Below are positions 14,659 through 18,973 of a DNA stretch of 18,973 nucleotides, in pieces. A program made the translations under genes and the position numbers. The notes under the pieces are model-generated. The model had not been told where the DNA came from, ran no database searches, and was given only the letters and a program-made list of their open reading frames with translations. Source of the stretch: Pirellulales bacterium (GTDB taxonomy: Bacteria; Planctomycetota; Planctomycetia; Pirellulales; JAICIG01); NCBI GenBank assembly GCA_025924495.1, contig JAICIG010000111.1:1-18973 (forward strand), in the 5' to 3' direction. The stretch's first letter is position 1, and each line of letters opens with the position of its first letter.

Positions 14659-16032
14659 TCAGCCTATCAAAACTTCCTCTTTGGGATAAGCGAACCGATC
14701 GTCGCGCTGGCCGCCCGACAGAGCGACAAATACTGAAATCGGTCCGAGCCGCCCTAAGAACATCAGCACAATCAGGATTGCTTTGGCGCCGGCGCTCAGA
14801 TCGGGCGTAATGCCCGTACTCAGCCCAACAGTGCCCAGCGCGGAGCAGACCTCAAAGGCGGCCCCCAGCGCAGAACCCTGCGCCGTGCGATGCGGCGAGT
14901 CGGCTTGCTCTACGACGAGAAATGCGGTCAGCGCAATGGCCGCCACCACGGCAAACAACAGAGACGTGGCGAGCGCTGCATCGACCGTCTCGCGCGGCAC
15001 TGAACGTCGGAAAATGCTCACTCGCTGGAAACCGCGGAACCTTGACCAGGCATGGCAAACCAGCACCGTGAGGGTCGAGACCTTGAAGCCGCCGGCTGTG
15101 GAACACGGTCCGCCCCCGACCAGCATCAAGAGCATGATCACGAACAACGTGGCGTTGGTCAGTGCGGCCATGGGCAAGGTTTCGAAGCCCGCAGTGCGCG
15201 GAGTCGTGGCCTGGAAACATGCTACCAACAATTTTTCTACCAGGGGCATGCCATTGAGAGCGTTGTTCCATTCTAAAGCCAGGATCGCGACCACGCCGAT
15301 TGCCAACAAGTTGCCGGTTCCCAACAGCATCATCTTGCTGTGCATCGTCAAAGGCTCCCACGGAGCGCGGCGGTTTCGCCGGAGATTTCCGGCCAGGTCG
15401 GAAATCACCGGAAACCCCAAGCCGCCCAAGATAATGAGCCCGATGATCGTGAGATTGACTAGCACGTCGCTCCGATAGGCGGCAAGGCTGCGATCATCCA
15501 GGGCAAAGCCGGCATTGCAGAACGCGGAGACAGAATGAAACAATGCGGCCCAGACCGCTGCCAACGATTGGTCTTCCATCAGGTTGCGTGCTGCAAGCAG
15601 CAGAAAACCGAGTCCCTCGCAGATGACGACAACTTGCAAAACGCTCCAGATCGTGTCGCGTAAGTCAGTTTTGGCGCCTCCCAGCGTCTGACTGAGCACC
15701 GCCTTGTGACGCAGGCTTTCGCGCCCGCCGAATCGCAGCACAATGAACGTGGTGACGGTCATGATGCCAATTCCGCCGATCTGCACGAGCAGCAACACGA
15801 TCGCCTGGCCGAAAAAAGAGAGTTCGTTGGCCGTTGATCGGACCGATAAGCCGGTCACGCAAGAAGCGCTTGTCGCGGTGAACAACGCGTCGATCCAACT
15901 CAGCGGATGGATTCCCGGCTGCACCGCCTGCGGCAATTTTAACAAGCAGGCGCCGGCGCAAATCAAGCCGGTATACCACACGAACGCCGCGCGCGCCGGG
16001 TATTGGATCAGAGGTCCGGTAAAAGTGACCAT
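14659..16032 (-). CDS. ktrB: Potassium uptake membrane subunit (TrkH/KtrB family)
   Basis: KtrB is the ion-conducting subunit of the Ktr potassium uptake system. The 457-residue membrane protein shows the four pore repeats of the family with their filter glycines: CVTGLSV (58-64), CNAGFAL (172-178), RTAGFE (279-284) and TVGLSTG (401-407). The gate loop between repeats, GGGPCSTAGGFK (306-317), is also present. Membrane helices flank each pore loop. The ATG at 16032 is used; the frame extends to a GTG at 16092, which would add 20 Cys/Trp/Arg-containing residues before the first helix and seems less likely. Its stop is 4 bases from the ktrA start. Length is typical of KtrB and shorter than E. 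coli-type TrkH. Sodium dependence, known for some Ktr systems, cannot be judged here. Confidence 0.93.
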   Translation of the reverse strand: MVTFTGPLIQYPARAAFVWYTGLICAGACLLKLPQAVQPGIHPLSWIDALFTATSASCVTGLSVRSTANELSFFGQAIVLLLVQIGGIGIMTVTTFIVLRFGGRESLRHKAVLSQTLGGAKTDLRDTIWSVLQVVVICEGLGFLLLAARNLMEDQSLAAVWAALFHSVSAFCNAGFALDDRSLAAYRSDVLVNLTIIGLIILGGLGFPVISDLAGNLRRNRRAPWEPLTMHSKMMLLGTGNLLAIGVVAILALEWNNALNGMPLVEKLLVACFQATTPRTAGFETLPMAALTNATLFVIMLLMLVGGGPCSTAGGFKVSTLTVLVCHAWSRFRGFQRVSIFRRSVPRETVDAALATSLLFAVVAAIALTAFLVVEQADSPHRTAQGSALGAAFEVCSALGTVGLSTGITPDLSAGAKAILIVLMFLGRLGPISVFVALSGGQRDDRFAYPKEEVLIG

Positions 16033-16146
16033 CCGTTTTGGCCGCCATCCGCAAACGCTTAAGGGCCCGCAGCAGGCCCAATTGGTCAACACAATAGCGA
16101 TTGGCGGTGCGGTTGGGTATGGTCCTCGCGAGATAAATCGACGCCC

Positions 16147-16175
16147 CTAGGCGGGAAAACCGCTCGAGCGCCTAG
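16147..16175 (-). terminator. Inverted repeat after acyl-CoA synthetase stop
   Basis: A perfect 7-bp inverted repeat, CTAGGCG (16147-16153) and CGCCTAG (16169-16175), has a 15-base loop; an alternative inner GCGG/CCGC stem surrounds GAAAA. It begins 2 bases past the acyl-CoA synthetase stop and precedes ktrB on the same strand. No run of T follows, so it is a weak intrinsic-terminator candidate. Confidence 0.35.
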
Positions 16176-16177
16176 CC

Positions 16178-17845
16178 TCAGGCCGTCTCTCGTTCCTCTA
16201 GTCCAAGCTCAGCGACCATCTGCTCGCGAATCTTGAACTTCTGGATTTTGCCCGTGACCGTCTGCGGAAACTCCTTAACAAAGCGGATATACCGGGGCAC
16301 TTTATAATGCGCCAGATTCGCTCGGCAGAATTTCCGCAGTTCGTCCTCGCCGATGGCGGCGCCGGCTTTTAATTTGATCCAGGCGCACAGTTCCTCCACA
16401 TAGCGAGCGTCGGGCACGCCCACGACCACGGCTTGTTCGACTGCGGGATGCGTGAAGAGAAACTCTTCAATCTCGCGCGGATAGACGTTCTCGCCCCCGC
16501 GAATGACCAGATCCTTCAATCTGCCGGTGATGCGATAATATCCGGTCTCTTGCCGCAGCGCCAAATCGCCCGTGTGCAGCCAGCCGTCGCGATCAATCGC
16601 CGCGACTGTCGCTTCGGGGTTCTTGTAATACCCCAGCATCACGCCGTGGCCTCGCGCGCAGAGCTCGCCCTGCTCATTATCGCCCAATTCGCGGCCGCTC
16701 GTGGTATCGACAATTTTGACTTCGACGCCGGGCAGCGCACGGCCTACGGTCTCGACGCGAACTTCGACGGCGTCGTCCGTGCGCGTCTGAGTGATGACCG
16801 GCGAGGCTTCCGTTTGACCATAGGCAATCGTTATCTCGCGCACGCCCATCTGCTCGATCACTTGTCGCATGACTTCAATTGGGCAGGGGCTGCCGGCCAT
16901 GATGCCCGTGCGAAGCGACGACAAGTCGGCGCCGGCGAAGTCTTCATGCTGTAACTGTGCGATGAACATCGTCGGCACGCCGTAGATCGCGGTCGCTCGT
17001 TCTCGCTCGATTGCCTGCAATGTCGCTTCGGCTTGAAAATACTCTGCGGGAACAACCATCGCGGCGCCGTGAACGACCGAGCAGATCGTTCCCATCACAC
17101 AGCCGAAGCAATGATAAAATGGAACAGGAATGCAAAGGCGATCGACGGGCTTGATTCCTTGGCATTCCCCTACATAGTAGCCATTCAGTAATAGGTTTCG
17201 ATGACTCAGAGTCGCTGCCTTGGGAAAGCCGGTCGTGCCGGATGTGTATTGGATATTGATCGGCTCCCCAGGTAATAGAGCGTCCTCAACCGCTTGCAAT
17301 TCAACTTGCTGGCCGACGCCGCGGCGACACATTTCGGGCCATGAAATTGCCCCCGAAAGTTGCCCGCCCTTCAACGCAACGACCCATTTCAGGCGAGGAA
17401 ATTCGCTTGACGCGATCTCCCCGGGCGCCGACTGCGACAACTCCGGACAAACCTCGCGGAGCATCGCGAAATAGTCGGACGATTTGAATTGGTCGACCAG
17501 AAACAGCGCCACGGCATCGCTTTGGCGCAGCACGTAATGCAATTCGAAGGGACGATACGCGGGATTGATCGTCACGAGCACTGCGCCGATTCGGGCGGTG
17601 GCAAATTGCAAGATCGGCCACTGGGGAACGTTGGTCGCCCAGACGGCGACATGATCTCCCTTGTGGATTCCCAGGGCCAGCAACCCGAGCGCCGCTTCGT
17701 CGACGAGCTGATTGAATTCGCGATAGCTCGCCCGGAAATCGATCGCCGGAAACACGAGCGCGTCGCGATCACCATGTTGCGCGGCCGTCTGCCTCAGGAC
17801 CTGGCCGAGCGTGAGACCCTCCACCCAAGGATTTAAACTCATCAT
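16178..17845 (-). CDS. Fatty acyl-CoA synthetase (AMP-binding family)
   Basis: This adenylate-forming enzyme activates a carboxylic acid, probably a medium- or long-chain fatty acid, to its CoA thioester with ATP in the cytoplasm. The 555-residue product has every core motif: YTSGTTGFPKA (200-210), the ATP phosphate loop; YGQTEAS (342-348); GWLHTGD (421-427); GRLKDLVIRGGENVYPREIEE (441-461), the hinge and C-terminal domain entry; and TGKIQK (531-536), whose Lys533 is the catalytic lysine of the adenylation step. The overall pattern (PFYHCFGCVMG, NVYPREIEE) is that of the AMP-binding acyl-CoA synthetase group often labelled FadD or AcsF-like; chain-length preference cannot be read from the sequence. 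The start is ATG 17845 (a second ATG follows immediately). It lies 201 bases downstream of the LptF/G gene, with no evident functional tie. Confidence 0.93.
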   Translation of the reverse strand: MMSLNPWVEGLTLGQVLRQTAAQHGDRDALVFPAIDFRASYREFNQLVDEAALGLLALGIHKGDHVAVWATNVPQWPILQFATARIGAVLVTINPAYRPFELHYVLRQSDAVALFLVDQFKSSDYFAMLREVCPELSQSAPGEIASSEFPRLKWVVALKGGQLSGAISWPEMCRRGVGQQVELQAVEDALLPGEPINIQYTSGTTGFPKAATLSHRNLLLNGYYVGECQGIKPVDRLCIPVPFYHCFGCVMGTICSVVHGAAMVVPAEYFQAEATLQAIERERATAIYGVPTMFIAQLQHEDFAGADLSSLRTGIMAGSPCPIEVMRQVIEQMGVREITIAYGQTEASPVITQTRTDDAVEVRVETVGRALPGVEVKIVDTTSGRELGDNEQGELCARGHGVMLGYYKNPEATVAAIDRDGWLHTGDLALRQETGYYRITGRLKDLVIRGGENVYPREIEEFLFTHPAVEQAVVVGVPDARYVEELCAWIKLKAGAAIGEDELRKFCRANLAHYKVPRYIRFVKEFPQTVTGKIQKFKIREQMVAELGLEERETA

Positions 17846-18046
17846 GGCAAGATCCGCCGATTCCCCGCAACATTCACGTGGCCGCTAGCGGTTCGATTTC
17901 CGAGCAGGCAAAATCGCCGATCGGCTGGCCGCTGCAGATCGCCAGCCTGCGCATGTGCAACCTGGCCGTTGGCGACCGGCGTTCATGATACTATGCCGTC
18001 GGAAGCAATTTCCATCCGCCTGTGCCCTATTGCCACGGTCAAACAA

Positions 18047-18973
18047 TCAGTGTTCGATGCGGTCGAACATGGCCACGGCGATCGGTACGAAAATCATGAG
18101 CGGCGCCCATGCCGATAAGGCCGGCCGCAATAGGGCGACGGCGCCGAGGTATTGAAATCCCATAACCACCAGCATGAAGGCCGTGCAAACCGCTCCGCAC
18201 AGCCCAATGGCCAAGAACACGTTACGGTTCGTGCCATTCAAAACCAGGGGAAGCCCGAGGAACAATAGGGTCATGTCTAAAATCGGCTGAATCAACCGCG
18301 CATGAATCGAAACGCGCACGTCGGCGCCAAAGTCGCCCGCCAGGCCAAGGCTGGGATTGGACAGGCCTTGAATCAGTTGACGCGTGGATGAGAACTGCCG
18401 CCAGCCCTGGCCGCCGCTCAGTTGATCGAAATTTACGTTGCTGACCACGAAGCACTCATCCGGCTTGAGCCACTGGGGTTCGTCGCGCGGAGTAATCAAA
18501 ATGCTGCGTCCATTTTGCTCAATCGAGGGCTGGTCGGCCAGGTTCTGCGGGCGCGTCACGCCCCGAAACAGATAGCCGCCGGGGCGGCCATTCCCGGGAG
18601 GCTGGTAATAAGCGTTCTCGGCGGTCAACTGCTTGCCTTGGCCGTAGAGCGATTCCAGAAAAATAAAACTGGGCAAATTGACTCGCTGCTCATTGGCGTA
18701 GGCCACTTTGCCTTGCAGCAAGATATTGGTCTCATTGTCGTACCGCGGCTTGAGTTCCTGGCCATTCTCTCCCCGCAGATTCTTGGGGTCGCGGTCAAGT
18801 TGGTCGGCCAGGCGAGGGATGACAAACTCGCGGCAGGCGCCTGCTGCGAGACTGATGCAAGCCGAGGCCACGATAATGGGAACGATGATCCGAGTTCGAG
18901 AAACGCCCGCGGCCATCAATGCCGTAAGTTCATTGTGTCTTTGGATCCATGTGACGGTGAACATGCCGGCGAT
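18047..18973 (-). CDS. LptF/LptG-type LPS export permease (partial)
   Basis: The frame is open to the right edge, so the true start and the first membrane helix are missing; 308 residues are visible. It begins with TVTWIQRHNELTALMAAGVSRTRIIVPI, where the NELTAL-MAAGVS segment is the coupling-helix region conserved in YjgP/YjgQ proteins. Next come one helix (about 32-52), a long periplasmic beta-rich domain, and three C-terminal helices (about 228-248, 256-282, 287-305). LptF and LptG form the inner-membrane part of the LptB2FG ABC transporter that extracts lipopolysaccharide and sends it to the outer membrane through the Lpt bridge. Whether this is LptF or LptG cannot be decided from the fragment. 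No lptB, lptA or lptC is in the window. The presence of an LPS exporter fits a diderm bacterium. Confidence 0.88.
   Translation of the reverse strand: MAGMFTVTWIQRHNELTALMAAGVSRTRIIVPIIVASACISLAAGACREFVIPRLADQLDRDPKNLRGENGQELKPRYDNETNILLQGKVAYANEQRVNLPSFIFLESLYGQGKQLTAENAYYQPPGNGRPGGYLFRGVTRPQNLADQPSIEQNGRSILITPRDEPQWLKPDECFVVSNVNFDQLSGGQGWRQFSSTRQLIQGLSNPSLGLAGDFGADVRVSIHARLIQPILDMTLLFLGLPLVLNGTNRNVFLAIGLCGAVCTAFMLVVMGFQYLGAVALLRPALSAWAPLMIFVPIAVAMFDRIEH

Noticed and set aside
16033..16092. Extension of ktrB to GTG 16092
   Set aside because: Adds 20 residues unlike KtrB N-termini; the ATG at 16032 is closer to the first membrane helix.
17955..18155. 66-codon open frame on the plus strand
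   Set aside because: Runs antisense into the LptF/G gene; no domain or ribosome-binding site supports it.
1..18973. tRNA, rRNA, CRISPR arrays, insertion sequences, phage genes or toxin-antitoxin pairs
   Set aside because: None seen by eye: no regularly spaced repeats, no transposase or integrase motifs, and no cloverleaf with a T-loop consensus in the gaps between genes.

Overview
The window is about 19 kb of moderately GC-rich bacterial chromosome, densely packed with ordinary-looking genes on both strands. It most resembles a planctomycete (Pirellulales-like) genome. The pointers are menaquinone synthesis by the futalosine route (mqnA, mqnC), a sodium-exporter-type ABC permease fused to a CPBP intramembrane protease, a C-terminal-heme cytochrome c'-like protein, and several starts without a Shine-Dalgarno site. 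This assignment is an inference from gene content. No phage, transposon, CRISPR array, tRNA or rRNA was seen.

Layout, left to right. (1) Positions 1-2640, minus strand: three overlapping prepilin-like genes in the order PilV/GspI-like, PilW/GspJ-like, PilX/GspK-like; the last runs off the left edge. A good sigma70-type promoter overlaps the stop codon of nadC and probably drives them, and the leader carries an 11-bp direct repeat at 21-bp spacing. (2) 2822-3748, minus: nadC (NAD synthesis), divergent from a membrane-anchored ComEA-like helix-hairpin-helix gene (3781-4188, plus). (3) 4192-5193, minus: an exported protein with a C-terminal CxxCH heme site. (4) 5405-8446, minus: an ABC exporter operon, ATPase first and then the permease-protease fusion. 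(5) 8623-10501, minus: mqnA then mqnC, coupled through a TTG start with a strong Shine-Dalgarno site inside mqnA. (6) 10664-11808, plus: a possible 58-codon small ORF overlapping the GTG start of an acetamidase/formamidase-family gene. (7) 11950-13512, plus: a B12-binding-type radical SAM enzyme, followed by a SpoIIAA/STAS-like gene with its own Shine-Dalgarno site. (8) 13989-16032, minus: the potassium uptake pair ktrB-ktrA. (9) 16178-17845, minus: a fatty acyl-CoA synthetase. (10) 18047-18973, minus: an LptF/LptG-type LPS export permease, cut at the right edge.

How the genes relate: the clearest functional units are the pilus/secretion minor subunits, the ABC exporter pair, the two futalosine-pathway enzymes and the Ktr potassium system. 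I see no defence system or obvious novel multi-gene system. The most unusual items are the transporter-protease fusion, the small ORF coupled to the formamidase, the prepilin leader region with its phased repeat, and the radical SAM enzyme of unknown substrate.
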